A stretch of DNA of 64,000 nucleotides, taken from positions 62,001-126,000 of the forward strand of contig CAZTJC010000003.1 in NCBI GenBank assembly GCA_964613945.1. The letters are read 5' to 3'. The translations under genes and the position numbers were made by a program. Source of the DNA: JAVVHH01 sp964613945 (GTDB lineage Bacteria; Pseudomonadota; Alphaproteobacteria; Acetobacterales; Acetobacteraceae). This document shows, one piece after another, positions 1 through 8,174 of this stretch; position 1 is the stretch's first letter; each line of letters opens with the position of its first letter. A model generated the notes under the pieces. It had not been told where the DNA came from. It was given only the letters and a program-made list of their open reading frames with translations, and did no database searches.

Positions 1-1
1 C

Positions 2-214
2 GACCTCGATCATCCCGCGTTCGCGCCCGGCCTGGAATCGCTGCGGCGGATCACCGTCGGCCAGCGGGCCGCGCGCAAGCAGGGTGGCATCGTCGGCAAG
101 GTCAAGAACGCGGTGCTGACGTTGAAGGCGGCCGCCGTGTTCGGGCGCCTGTTCTTCATCCCGGTGAAGAACAACGTCCTGCGCGAAGACGTGCGCATGG
201 TTCCCGCCTGGTAG
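2..214 (+). CDS. acsF: Mg-protoporphyrin IX monomethyl ester oxidative cyclase AcsF, C-terminal fragment
   Basis: The window opens inside a coding region of 70 residues ending in VRMVPAW and a TAG stop; the 5' part lies outside the window. The tail resembles the end of AcsF, the di-iron oxygen-dependent cyclase that builds ring E of bacteriochlorophyll. The call rests mainly on gene order: acsF-puhE-hemA is the standard arrangement downstream of puhABC in alphaproteobacterial photosynthesis clusters. No catalytic residues are visible in this fragment, so the identification is by tail resemblance and neighbours only. puhE starts 7 bases after the stop, so the two are probably co-transcribed. 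Confidence 0.75.
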   Translation, partial: DLDHPAFAPGLESLRRITVGQRAARKQGGIVGKVKNAVLTLKAAAVFGRLFFIPVKNNVLREDVRMVPAW

Positions 215-221
215 CTGGGGA

Positions 222-1049
222 GTGGCTGTCGACCTTGCCGCTGCGGGATACGCGCTGTTCGTCTGGTGGTTCAGCACGGCGGTGATCATCCTGCTCGACA
301 ACCTGCCCCGGCGGACGTTCCGCTGGAGCATGGCAGCCGGGTCGGTGGTGTTCGCGGTCTCGCTGTGGCGGTTGGCGGCGAGTGCCCACGACACGTCGAT
401 CGCCGGCGTGTATGGCGCCTTCACCTATGCCGTGCTGGCCTGGGGTTGGCAGGAGATGAGCTTCTTCATGGGGTTCGTCACCGGGCCACGGCGGACGGGC
501 GCGCGCCTCGATGCCACGCTGGGGCAACGCTTCGCTGACGGCGTGGCGGCGTGCCTGTATCACGAGCTGGCCATCATCGCGACGGCGGCGGTGATCGTCG
601 TCTCCACCTGGGGCGAGCCGAATCAGACCGGGACCTGGACCTTCATGGTGCTGTGGGCGATGCGGCAAAGCGCCAAGCTCAACGTGTTCCTGGGCGTGCG
701 CAATCTCGGAGAGCGCTTCGTACCGACGCACCTGCATTACCTGCTGACCTACATGGCCAAGCGGCCGATGAATGCGCTGATGCCGTTTTCCGTTACGGCC
801 GGCACGGTGGTGACGGTCGCGTTGGCGCTTCACGTCGGCGCGCCCGGCACCGGGCCGAGCGAGGCGGCGTGCTACACTTTCCTGGTGACGATGCTGGCGC
901 TGGCGGTGCTCGAACATTGGATGCTCGTCTTGCCGTTGCCGTTCGAGCGGTTGTGGAGTTGGGTGCTCACCTTGCGCCAGCCAGCACGTCGCGCACCTCT
1001 GGTGACGCCGACGACGCAATGGGACTATTTGAGCGGGAGTAGTAAATGA
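222..1049 (+). CDS. puhE: Photosynthetic complex assembly protein PuhE
   Basis: A 275-residue polytopic membrane protein with about seven hydrophobic segments, matching the PuhE family (DUF3623), which supports reaction-centre/LH1 assembly in purple bacteria. The GTG start at 222 follows a GGGGAG ribosome-binding site and is consistent with the family N-terminus (AVDLAAAGYALFVWWF). Internal HELAII, RQSAKLNVFLGVRNLGERF and ThLHYL-type segments are characteristic of the family. It lies 7 bases after acsF and its TGA overlaps the hemA ATG (ATGA), indicating translational coupling. The exact biochemical role of PuhE is not settled in the literature. Confidence 0.93.
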   Translation: MAVDLAAAGYALFVWWFSTAVIILLDNLPRRTFRWSMAAGSVVFAVSLWRLAASAHDTSIAGVYGAFTYAVLAWGWQEMSFFMGFVTGPRRTGARLDATLGQRFADGVAACLYHELAIIATAAVIVVSTWGEPNQTGTWTFMVLWAMRQSAKLNVFLGVRNLGERFVPTHLHYLLTYMAKRPMNALMPFSVTAGTVVTVALALHVGAPGTGPSEAACYTFLVTMLALAVLEHWMLVLPLPFERLWSWVLTLRQPARRAPLVTPTTQWDYLSGSSK

Positions 1050-2266
1050 ACTACGAATTCTTCTTCCGTCATGAACTCGATGGCCTTCGCAACGAGGGCA
1101 ACTACCGGGTCTTCGCGAACCTTCAGCGCAAGGCCGGCAGCTTCCCGCACGCTACCCACACCCAGTCCGGCGGCAATCGCGAGCGCTCCGACGTGACGGT
1201 CTGGTGCTCCAACGACTACCTCGGCATGGGTCAGCACCCGACCGTGCTGGGCGCGATGCACGACGCCATCGAGAAATACGGCGCCGGCGCCGGCGGCACC
1301 CGCAACATCGCGGGAACCAACGACTATCACGTCCTTCTCGAGGAGGAATTGGCCGACCTGCACGGCAAGGAAGCCGCGCTGCTGTTCAACTCCGGCTACA
1401 TGGCGAACTGGGCCGCGCTCTCGACCCTGGCCTCCCGGCTGCCCAACTGCACCATCCTGTCGGACGCGTGGAACCATGCCTCGATGATCGAAGGCATGCG
1501 CCACTCCCGCGCGCCGATCGTGCGATTCGCCCATAACGACCCGGCTGACCTCGAGCGCCATCTCGCCGCCCTCGACCCGGACGCTCCCAAGATCGTCGCG
1601 TTCGAGAGCATTTACTCCATGGACGGCGATATCGCCCCCATCGCCGAGATCTGCGATGTCGCCGAGCGCTACGGCGCCATGACCTATCTCGACGAGGTTC
1701 ATGCCGTCGGCCTCTACGGACAGCGCGGGGGCGGCATCGCCGAGCGCGACGGGCTGGCTCACCGCATCACGCTGATCAACGGCACGTTGGCCAAAGGCTA
1801 CGGTGTGGTGGGCGGGTATATCGCCGGGTCAGCCTCGCTGTGCGATTTCGTCCGCTCCTACGCGTCGGGCTTCATCTTCACGACGGCCATCCCTCCCGCC
1901 GTTGCCGCCGGCGCCCGCGCGGCGATCCGACACCTGAAGGAAAGCTCGGTCGAGCGCGAAGGCCAGCAGCGCAACGTCGCCGCCTTCCGCGCTGCCCTCG
2001 ACGCGGCCGGCCTGCCGCACATGGACAACCCGAGCCACATCGTTCCCGTGATGATCGGCGACCCGGTGCAGTGCAAGCAGGCCAGCGATATGCTGCTCGA
2101 TCAGTTCGGCATTTACGTGCAGCCGATCAACTACCCCACCGTCCCACGCGGCACGGAACGGCTGCGCTTTACGCCGACGCCGATGCACACCCAGGCCGAT
2201 ATCGATGCGTTGGTCGAGGCGTTGTCGGTGGTGTGGTCACAACTAAGTCTTCGACGCGCAGCCTAG
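1046..2266 (+). CDS. hemA: 5-aminolevulinate synthase (ALAS, C4 pathway)
   Basis: A 406-residue PLP-dependent alpha-oxoamine synthase that condenses glycine with succinyl-CoA to 5-aminolevulinate, the first committed step for haem and bacteriochlorophyll. The N-terminus MNYEFFFRHELDGL is typical of alphaproteobacterial HemA. The Schiff-base lysine is K250 in NGTLAKGYG, and the cofactor aspartate is in YLDEVHAVG (D216). The ATG overlaps the puhE stop by 4 bases, coupling ALA supply to expression of photosynthetic genes. Length is normal for the family and nothing is missing. Confidence 0.97.
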   Translation: MNYEFFFRHELDGLRNEGNYRVFANLQRKAGSFPHATHTQSGGNRERSDVTVWCSNDYLGMGQHPTVLGAMHDAIEKYGAGAGGTRNIAGTNDYHVLLEEELADLHGKEAALLFNSGYMANWAALSTLASRLPNCTILSDAWNHASMIEGMRHSRAPIVRFAHNDPADLERHLAALDPDAPKIVAFESIYSMDGDIAPIAEICDVAERYGAMTYLDEVHAVGLYGQRGGGIAERDGLAHRITLINGTLAKGYGVVGGYIAGSASLCDFVRSYASGFIFTTAIPPAVAAGARAAIRHLKESSVEREGQQRNVAAFRAALDAAGLPHMDNPSHIVPVMIGDPVQCKQASDMLLDQFGIYVQPINYPTVPRGTERLRFTPTPMHTQADIDALVEALSVVWSQLSLRRAA

Positions 2267-2338
2267 ATCGGCGAAAGGAACCCGAGCGGCCTTTCCTTGT
2301 TCTTGGTTTGACGACGAAACGTGTAGGGAGAAACGCAC

Positions 2339-2602
2339 ATGATGAATCAGGATCGACGCGACGCACTCCGCGCATTCGCAGGCATCGGCCTCGGGGCAGC
2401 AGCAGTTGTGGTGGCTCCGGGCCGGGCCAAGGCGCAGGACCAGAAGCTCGCGCAGGAGATCGTGCAGTATCAGCCGAACCCCAAGGACGGAGCCGAGTGC
2501 GACAAGTGCGTTAATTGGGTCGCCCCGAACGCCTGCACCATTGTGGCTGGCGAGATTCACCCCAAGGGCTGGTGTGTGGCCTACGCTCCCAAGGAAGGCT
2601 GA
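2339..2602 (+). CDS. High-potential iron-sulfur protein (HiPIP) with Tat signal
   Basis: An 87-residue precursor. The N-terminus carries a twin-arginine signal (DRRDALRAFAGIGLGA) ending near AKAQ, so a folded [4Fe-4S] protein is exported to the periplasm. The mature part has four cysteines, C54, C57, C66 and C79 (C-x2-C-x8-C-x12-C), preceded by the conserved tyrosine region VQYQ. The loop between the second and third cysteines is short. HiPIPs carry electrons from the bc1 complex to the reaction-centre tetrahaem cytochrome in many purple bacteria. Location directly behind hemA, 4 kb from pufC, supports that role, although this is inference. A GGAG site precedes the ATG; a second ATG follows immediately. 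Confidence 0.9.
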   Translation: MMNQDRRDALRAFAGIGLGAAAVVVAPGRAKAQDQKLAQEIVQYQPNPKDGAECDKCVNWVAPNACTIVAGEIHPKGWCVAYAPKEG

Positions 2603-2634
2603 TCTGCAACTGTTAGCAGAACGGATTGTTAACC

Positions 2635-2660
2635 CCACGCCGGTATACCTGCCGGCGTGG
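2635..2660 (+). terminator. 9-bp perfect hairpin after the HiPIP gene, overlapping the next ribosome-binding site
   Basis: CCACGCCGG (2635-2643) pairs perfectly with CCGGCGTGG (2652-2660) across an 8-base loop. It lies 33 bases after the HiPIP stop and has no T-run, so it would be a weak or Rho-assisted terminator or an mRNA-stabilising structure. Its 3' arm contains the first two bases of the GGAGG ribosome-binding site (2659-2663) of the following CsbD-like gene, so it could also limit translation of that gene. Confidence 0.55.
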
Positions 2661-2668
2661 AGGACGAT

Positions 2669-2947
2669 ATGGATAGTGACAGAGTCGACGGCGCCGCAAC
2701 CAACATGGGTGGCAAGCTCAAGGACGCCGTGGGCGGCCTGATCGGCGACACCGGCCTCCAGGCCGAGGGCAAGAGCGATCAGGTGGGTGGACGCGTGCAG
2801 AACGCCTATGGATCGGCCAAGGATATGGTCGGTGATGGCGCCGCGACGCTTGCCGATCAAATCGAAGATTTCGTTCATGATCAGCCCGTCGTTGCGATGC
2901 TGAGCGCAGCGACCATCGGGTTTCTGATCGCGCGGTTGATCCGCTAG
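2669..2947 (+). CDS. CsbD-like stress protein with C-terminal membrane helix
   Basis: A 92-residue protein. Residues about 1-55 show the CsbD pattern (GKLKDAVGGLIGDTGLQAEGK, then GGRVQNAYGSAKD), a small helical family linked to general stress. The C-terminal 20 residues (PVVAMLSAATIGFLIARLIR) form a membrane helix like those ending DUF883/YqjD proteins, so this copy is probably inner-membrane attached. ATG 2669 is chosen because GGAGG (2659-2663) lies 5 bases upstream; a GTG at 2657 is in frame but sits inside the hairpin. The function in this organism is unknown. Confidence 0.8.
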   Translation: MDSDRVDGAATNMGGKLKDAVGGLIGDTGLQAEGKSDQVGGRVQNAYGSAKDMVGDGAATLADQIEDFVHDQPVVAMLSAATIGFLIARLIR

Positions 2948-3047
2948 CTTCGTTCCGACCGATACCGGTGACCGTGCAACGGGTCTGCCCCGTAGTGCCA
3001 TCGTCGGTGTCGGTCGACCATGATCGCCATAGTTTCAGGAAGCCGTC

Positions 3048-4955
3048 ATGGAACCAGCCAAGGTCGTAGCAGCAGAAAAACCGCGCGCATCGAACGGTTT
3101 GGCCTTGCAAGTCGCCGTTGTGGTGGTCGCCGGGCTGTATTTTGGGCGCGAGGTGCTGATCCCGATCACCCTGGCGATCCTGCTCTCCTTCCTGCTGGGG
3201 CCGTTGGTCAATCTGTTCCGGCGCGTGTTGCCACGGGTGCTGTCGGTGTTCCTGGTCGTGATCCTGGCGCTCGGGATCATCATGGGCGTCGGCGGGCTGA
3301 TCGGCATGCAGATCGCCAGCCTGATGCCCAACATTCCGACCTATGCGGATGGGGTTCAAAAAAAGGTATCGTCGATTCAGAGCTTTGCCGTGAGCCGTTT
3401 GTCGGCGGTCACTCAGAGCCTGGGAGACGGTGCCGGCAACAGCAAGGCCGCTCCCGTGGCTGGGCCGTCAGGCACGGCCAAGGAGCCGGTGGCCGTCGAG
3501 ATCCATCAACAGTCGCCGACGCCCTTACAGATGATCGAGCGGGTACTGGATCCGCTCGCCACTCCGCTGTCGACCGCGGCGATCGTGTTCATCTTCTCGA
3601 TTTTCATCCTGTTGCAGCGCGAAGATCTTCGCGACCGCATGATCCGGCTTGTCGGTTCCGGCGACTTGCATCGGACAACGGTGGCGATGGACGACGCCGG
3701 GCGCCGTTTGTCTCGCTATTTCCTTGCCCAGGCGTCGCTCAATCTCGTGTTTGGCTGCGTCATCGGGCTCGGACTATGGATTCTGGGGCTGCCCTCGCCA
3801 TTGCTTTGGGGCGTGATGGCCGGGCTGTTGCGGTTTGTGCCATATGTCGGCCCGGTTCTGGCCGCCGGCCTGCCGCTGGCGCTGGCGGCGGGGGTTTCGC
3901 CGGGCTGGGAGATGGTGCTCTGGACCGCTGGCCTGTTCCTCGTGGTCGAGACGTTAGCCGGCCAGGTAATCGAGCCGCTACTGTATGGACATTCGACCGG
4001 GCTGTCGCCGTTCGCGGTGGTGGTGGCGGCGACATTCTGGACGTGGCTATGGGGCCCGATCGGCCTGATCCTTTCCACGCCGATGACGCTTTGCCTGGTC
4101 GTCATGGGCCGGCACGTGAAGCGGCTGGAGTTCCTCGACGTCATGCTGGGCGATCGCCCGGCGCTGACCCCGGTGGAAAGCTTTTACCAGCGCATGCTCG
4201 CCAACGATCCGGACGAGGCCCAGGATCAGGCGGAGATCCTGCTCAAGGAGCGCTCGCTATCGTCCTATTATGACGACGTGGCGCTGAAGGGACTGCAGCT
4301 GGCTGCCAACGATCTCGAGCGCGGCGCTCTCAGCGAAGCGCAGATGGATCAGGTCAAGGAAGCCATCAAGCAGCTCGCGACCGATTTGGACAAGCACGAC
4401 GACGTCGACGAGCCGGCCAAGGAAGAATCTGCACAGGACATTCTTCCGCCATCGATCGCCGAGCAATCGGTTCCGGTCCCGCCCCCCGTGCCAGGACAGG
4501 CACCGCCGGAAAACGATCTGCCGGAACCCTGGCAGCGACCCACGGCCATTATGTGCCTGGCTGGCCGAGGCCCGCTTGACGAAGCAGCGTCCACGTTGCT
4601 TGCGCAGCTGATGCGCAAGCACGGGCTGGGAGCGCAGGTCGTGCGTCACGAGCAAGCGTCACGCGGCGAGATCGGCGCGCTGGACGTCACGGACGTGGCC
4701 ATGGTGTGCGTGAGTTATCTGGAGATCAGCGGCAACCCGTCGCACCTGCGATATCTGCTCGGGCGCCTTCGTAGTCGGTTGCCGGGTCGTCCGATCCTGG
4801 TTGGTCTATGGCCTGCCGAGGATGCCGTCCTATCGAATGAAGCGACCCGGCGGACCATCGGGTCGGACTACTACGTCAGCTCGCTCCACGATGCCGTGGA
4901 GGCCTGTCTGACCGAGGCACGCAAGCAGACCGAGAAGGCGAAGGAGACGGCTTAG
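3048..4955 (+). CDS. AI-2E family transporter (PF01594 type) with extra C-terminal domain
   Basis: A 635-residue inner-membrane protein. Residues about 15-345 have the seven to eight hydrophobic helices of the AI-2E/PerM permease family (early LIPITLAILLSFLLGPLVN; later GLLRFVPYVGPVLAA and PLLYGHSTGLSPF). Members export small molecules or act as ion antiporters; the substrate cannot be read from sequence. After an acidic linker and a Pro-rich stretch (about residues 465-500), residues about 505-625 form a soluble alpha/beta domain (IMCLAGRGPLDEAASTLLAQ, VAMVCVSYLE, RPILVGLWPAED) that resembles a B12-binding-like fold. It stands alone, with 17 bases to the convergent cytochrome gene. Confidence 0.85.
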   Translation: MEPAKVVAAEKPRASNGLALQVAVVVVAGLYFGREVLIPITLAILLSFLLGPLVNLFRRVLPRVLSVFLVVILALGIIMGVGGLIGMQIASLMPNIPTYADGVQKKVSSIQSFAVSRLSAVTQSLGDGAGNSKAAPVAGPSGTAKEPVAVEIHQQSPTPLQMIERVLDPLATPLSTAAIVFIFSIFILLQREDLRDRMIRLVGSGDLHRTTVAMDDAGRRLSRYFLAQASLNLVFGCVIGLGLWILGLPSPLLWGVMAGLLRFVPYVGPVLAAGLPLALAAGVSPGWEMVLWTAGLFLVVETLAGQVIEPLLYGHSTGLSPFAVVVAATFWTWLWGPIGLILSTPMTLCLVVMGRHVKRLEFLDVMLGDRPALTPVESFYQRMLANDPDEAQDQAEILLKERSLSSYYDDVALKGLQLAANDLERGALSEAQMDQVKEAIKQLATDLDKHDDVDEPAKEESAQDILPPSIAEQSVPVPPPVPGQAPPENDLPEPWQRPTAIMCLAGRGPLDEAASTLLAQLMRKHGLGAQVVRHEQASRGEIGALDVTDVAMVCVSYLEISGNPSHLRYLLGRLRSRLPGRPILVGLWPAEDAVLSNEATRRTIGSDYYVSSLHDAVEACLTEARKQTEKAKETA

Positions 4956-4972
4956 CCGCCTCCTTCCTTCAG

Positions 4973-5998
4973 TTACTTACCGGGAATTGCTTCCGGCGTG
5001 GCGGAGAGCGTGCGCAGGTAGTCGATCACGTCGGCGCGGTCCTTCGCGTTGGCGATACCGACAAAGCTCATCTTGGTTCCCGGCGCGTAAGCCGCCGGCT
5101 TGGTGAGCCACTCGTCAAGTTGAGCAAAGGTCCAGTTGCCGGTCTTTGCCTTGAGTGCGGTGGAGAACGCGTAACCGTCCTTGTCGCCTATCTTGGAGTT
5201 CACCACGCCGTAAAGGTTCGGCCCGATGCCGTTCTTGCCGCCTTCGTTGAAGCTGTGACAGGCGACGCAGCCGAGCTTCTTGGTGTCAGCCATGCCGAGC
5301 GCCGGGTCGGCGGAGGCAAGACGTTCGGCGATCGGTGCGGCTCCCATCGCACCACCCCCGGGATTGGCGTTAGGCTGCGCGCCGCCATTGGCGCTGGTGC
5401 CGGCGGTGGCCGGGTTGGGTGGTGCAGCGTTGGTGTTGGTCGCGGACGCGCTCACGGCCTCTACGGGCGGCTTGGCTTCCGGATTATCGGAGAGTGTCCG
5501 CAGATACTCGATGATGTCGGCGCGCTTCTTGGCGTCACCCAGACCGGCATAGCTCATCTTGGTGCCGGGCGCGTAGGCCGCCGGCTTGGTGAGCCATTCG
5601 TTCAGCTCCTGATAGGTCCAGGGACCCTGCTTGCCCTTCAGCGCGGCCGAGTAGGCATAGCCTTCCATGTGACCATGGACGTTGCCGACGGTATTCCACA
5701 GGTTGGGGCCGACGCCAGCCTTGCCGCCCTTGGTGAAGGAGTGACAGGCGACGCAGCCTTGACCCTTGGTCAGCGCCTCACCGTCGGAGGCCGATGCCGA
5801 GACCAGCAATGCAGCGATCGGCGGCTCCGGCGCCTTGGCCGCAGGAACGGGCGCACTTGCGTCGGCCGGGATCGGCAGATGCGGCTTGGCCGGCACATGC
5901 GGATCGATCAGCGCGGTGCCGAGCAACCCGGCGCCGACGAATGCGATACCTGCCACCAACACGGCGGCAGCCGCCTTATTGAGTTCGAGGCTATCCAT
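4973..5998 (-). CDS. Membrane-anchored dihaem cytochrome c (tandem class I domains)
   Basis: A 341-residue protein with an uncleaved N-terminal anchor (residues about 8-30), a Pro/Ala linker and two homologous class I cytochrome c domains. Domain 1 has C82-x2-C85-H86 (GCVACHSFTKGG) and axial M148; domain 2 has C244-x2-C247-H248 (GCVACHSFNEGG) and M310 (both in GTKMS). The shared EWLTKPAAYAPGTKMS segment shows a recent internal duplication. A low-complexity Asn/Pro/Ala/Gly linker (about 180-220) joins the domains. ATG 5998 is preferred over an in-frame TTG at 6037 because GGAG lies upstream. As the next gene after pufC it is a candidate membrane-tethered donor (cytochrome cy-like) to the reaction centre or an oxidase; this role is inferred. 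Confidence 0.88.
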   Translation of the reverse strand: MDSLELNKAAAAVLVAGIAFVGAGLLGTALIDPHVPAKPHLPIPADASAPVPAAKAPEPPIAALLVSASASDGEALTKGQGCVACHSFTKGGKAGVGPNLWNTVGNVHGHMEGYAYSAALKGKQGPWTYQELNEWLTKPAAYAPGTKMSYAGLGDAKKRADIIEYLRTLSDNPEAKPPVEAVSASATNTNAAPPNPATAGTSANGGAQPNANPGGGAMGAAPIAERLASADPALGMADTKKLGCVACHSFNEGGKNGIGPNLYGVVNSKIGDKDGYAFSTALKAKTGNWTFAQLDEWLTKPAAYAPGTKMSFVGIANAKDRADVIDYLRTLSATPEAIPGK

Positions 5999-6108
5999 AG
6001 ATCGTGGTCTCCGCGCGCGGTCTTCTTGCCTCTTCAATTGCCATCCTTGCGGGATGTGTCAATCGAGGAAGCGCAAAAACCGCGCGGGCGTGACCGCCGG
6101 GACCCGGT

Positions 6109-7167
6109 CTAGGGCTTTGCCGGCGCTGCAGTTGCGAGCGTGGTCGGCCCCTGCAGCTCCGGGAACGTCTTGACCATGCTCACCCCGAACAGCGGCTTGT
6201 AGACGCCGTTGTGACAGGTGGCGCAGTTCACCTTGGCAACGTCGCCGTGCGGCCCGAGTCGCGCCGGCGGAAACACGCCACCCAACGAGTTGAGGTACTG
6301 GTCGTTGAGGTTGCGCACCATGTCGATGCCATACCAGGCGGTCACCCGCTGCGGCGTGCTCTGCGACCAATCTCCGAAGGAGCGGGAGTTGTGGCAGTAG
6401 GTGCAGTTGACGCCGAGAGATTGCGAGAAGTGCACCATCAGGGCGTAGGTCCACTCGGTCTGCTGGATCGAGTGCCGGTTGGTGCCCGGCAAGGCCTGCT
6501 CGCCCTGCACGCGGATATCAGCCGCGTTCTCGAGCATCGGGGTGAACGGGTCGTATGGCAGCGCGCTGTTGTTGATCGCCGCCGTGGGATGCCCTTCCCC
6601 GGTGCTGGTGGCCGCCACGCCGCCGCCGAAGCGGTTGGGCAGCGGGTCGGTGAACCAGACGTTGGCCGGCACCGGGTTGCCGCGATGGCAGGTGTAGCAG
6701 GTGACGCCGGTTTCCTGGACGTGCGACTTGTAGTCGGCGTTGACGTGCTGGACCATCTGGATCATCCGGCGCGCGACGACCTTGGTGTACTTGCTGTCCT
6801 CGGCCATGTTGGCCGTGTTGTGGCAATAGGCGCAGCCGCCCTGAGGGGCAACCCAGGTGGTGATGGACGCCATCAGCCGGGTGAACTGCCCGACGCTGAG
6901 GTTACCCAGCACCTGGACGTTCTTGTACACCACGCCCGCCTTGGGTCCGGCGGCCGGCAGCTGCGGCAAGGAGGCCGGGATCTTGTTGGCCGCCAGGTAG
7001 GTCTGCACCTCGCGCGGATTGTAGACCAGGCCCATCGCCACGCCGCGGAAACCGCGCTGAACGGTCTCCGGCGCCGGGCGGTCGAAGGTGGTGACAACGG
7101 TGACGGTGAGCAGGGCCGCCGCGACGACGGCGACGCCGGCCAGCGCCTGGCCGAGACCGGGGATCAT
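6109..7167 (-). CDS. pufC: Photosynthetic reaction centre tetrahaem cytochrome c subunit PufC
   Basis: A 352-residue periplasmic subunit with four haem sites: CAYCH (112-116), CYTCH (157-161), CTYCH (255-259) and CATCH (315-319). It passes electrons from soluble carriers (HiPIP or cytochrome) to the photo-oxidised special pair. The N-terminal hydrophobic helix (about 8-27) contains no cysteine, so unlike many lipid-anchored PufC proteins this one appears to keep its helix as the membrane anchor. ATG 7167 overlaps the pufM TGA (ATGA), which fixes the start; longer in-frame extensions are non-coding. A 110-base gap separates it from the dihaem cytochrome. Confidence 0.97.
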   Translation of the reverse strand: MIPGLGQALAGVAVVAAALLTVTVVTTFDRPAPETVQRGFRGVAMGLVYNPREVQTYLAANKIPASLPQLPAAGPKAGVVYKNVQVLGNLSVGQFTRLMASITTWVAPQGGCAYCHNTANMAEDSKYTKVVARRMIQMVQHVNADYKSHVQETGVTCYTCHRGNPVPANVWFTDPLPNRFGGGVAATSTGEGHPTAAINNSALPYDPFTPMLENAADIRVQGEQALPGTNRHSIQQTEWTYALMVHFSQSLGVNCTYCHNSRSFGDWSQSTPQRVTAWYGIDMVRNLNDQYLNSLGGVFPPARLGPHGDVAKVNCATCHNGVYKPLFGVSMVKTFPELQGPTTLATAAPAKP

Positions 7168-8150
7168 CGTACCACCCCGGACACCGCGCTCAGGGCCGGG
7201 TCGACGATCGGACCCCACATTTGCGGATATGGCGGTGCGATGCCGTGCTTGACGCCCCAGAGGTACCAGTTGTCGACGGCGGTGCCGGTCAGCAGGATGC
7301 CGATGCCGCCGCAGATCGGGCACAGCACGGCGAACCACCAGGCCCAGCGATGGATAGATTCAGCGGAGGCGCAGAAACCCATCGTCCAGCGCCAGAACAG
7401 GGCGCCGCGCTCAAAGGCGGTGCCACGGTCGAGGATCTGCTCGATCTCGCGCTCGGCGCCGAAGCGGCTGGTGGCCAGCACGGTCGCTCCATGCATGGCG
7501 AACAGCAGGGTGGCGCCATAAAGGAACACGATCGAGAGCATGTGGAACGGGTTGTAGAACAAGTTGCCGTAACGGATGGAGAACGAGGCCGTCCAGTCGA
7601 GATGCGGGAAGATGCCGAACGGCACCGCCTCACCCCAGGAGCCCATCATGATGGGCCGGATGAAGCCGAGCACCAGATAAAGCCAGATCGCGGCGGCAAA
7701 CGCCCAGGCCACATGGGTTCCCATGCCGAGGGCGCGGGCGCGGGTGTAGATGCGGACCCACCACAGCATCACGGAGGCCGTGAGGAAGAAGCCCGCCATG
7801 AGCCACCATCCGCCCTCGGCCAACGGCGGCATCACGGTCAGGCCGAGCGCCGGCGAGGGTGGCTCGAGCGCCAGCCAGGGCAGCTGGCGGACGAACTCGA
7901 CAATGCTCCAGTTCACCGACGCCCACATGTTGAGGCCGATGATCTCAAAGGCGATGAAGCCGCAGATCAGCGAGGCAATGCCGGTGACGCCGAGATAGAT
8001 CGGCCCCACCTGCGCGTCGCCGAGGCGGCCGAACAGATGGATGAAGAACGGTTCGCCCGTGCGCGTCCACCCAGTCGTGTTGAGCGGAACACCGGCATAG
8101 GCCGGGCCGCGGACCTGAATGCGGGTGAAAATATTTTGATATTGTGCCAT
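7164..8150 (-). CDS. pufM: Photosynthetic reaction centre M subunit
   Basis: A 328-residue integral membrane protein with five transmembrane helices, MAQYQNIFTRIQV at the N-terminus and the pigment- and iron-binding segments of PufM (GNLFYNPFHMLSIVFLYG; FAMHGATVLA; ESIHRWAWWFA). Together with PufL it binds the special-pair bacteriochlorophylls, bacteriopheophytin, quinones and the non-haem iron. It lies 24 bases after pufL and is translationally coupled to pufC by a 4-base overlap. Length is usual for species that keep PufC. Confidence 0.98.
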   Translation of the reverse strand: MAQYQNIFTRIQVRGPAYAGVPLNTTGWTRTGEPFFIHLFGRLGDAQVGPIYLGVTGIASLICGFIAFEIIGLNMWASVNWSIVEFVRQLPWLALEPPSPALGLTVMPPLAEGGWWLMAGFFLTASVMLWWVRIYTRARALGMGTHVAWAFAAAIWLYLVLGFIRPIMMGSWGEAVPFGIFPHLDWTASFSIRYGNLFYNPFHMLSIVFLYGATLLFAMHGATVLATSRFGAEREIEQILDRGTAFERGALFWRWTMGFCASAESIHRWAWWFAVLCPICGGIGILLTGTAVDNWYLWGVKHGIAPPYPQMWGPIVDPALSAVSGVVR

Positions 8151-8174
8151 TGCCCGCTCCTCCCTTCCTTTTCG

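Noticed and set aside
156..1019. Long minus-strand frame opposite puhE rich in Arg, His, Gln
   Set aside because: Composition is the usual antisense shadow of a GC-rich gene; puhE on the plus strand has clear family features.
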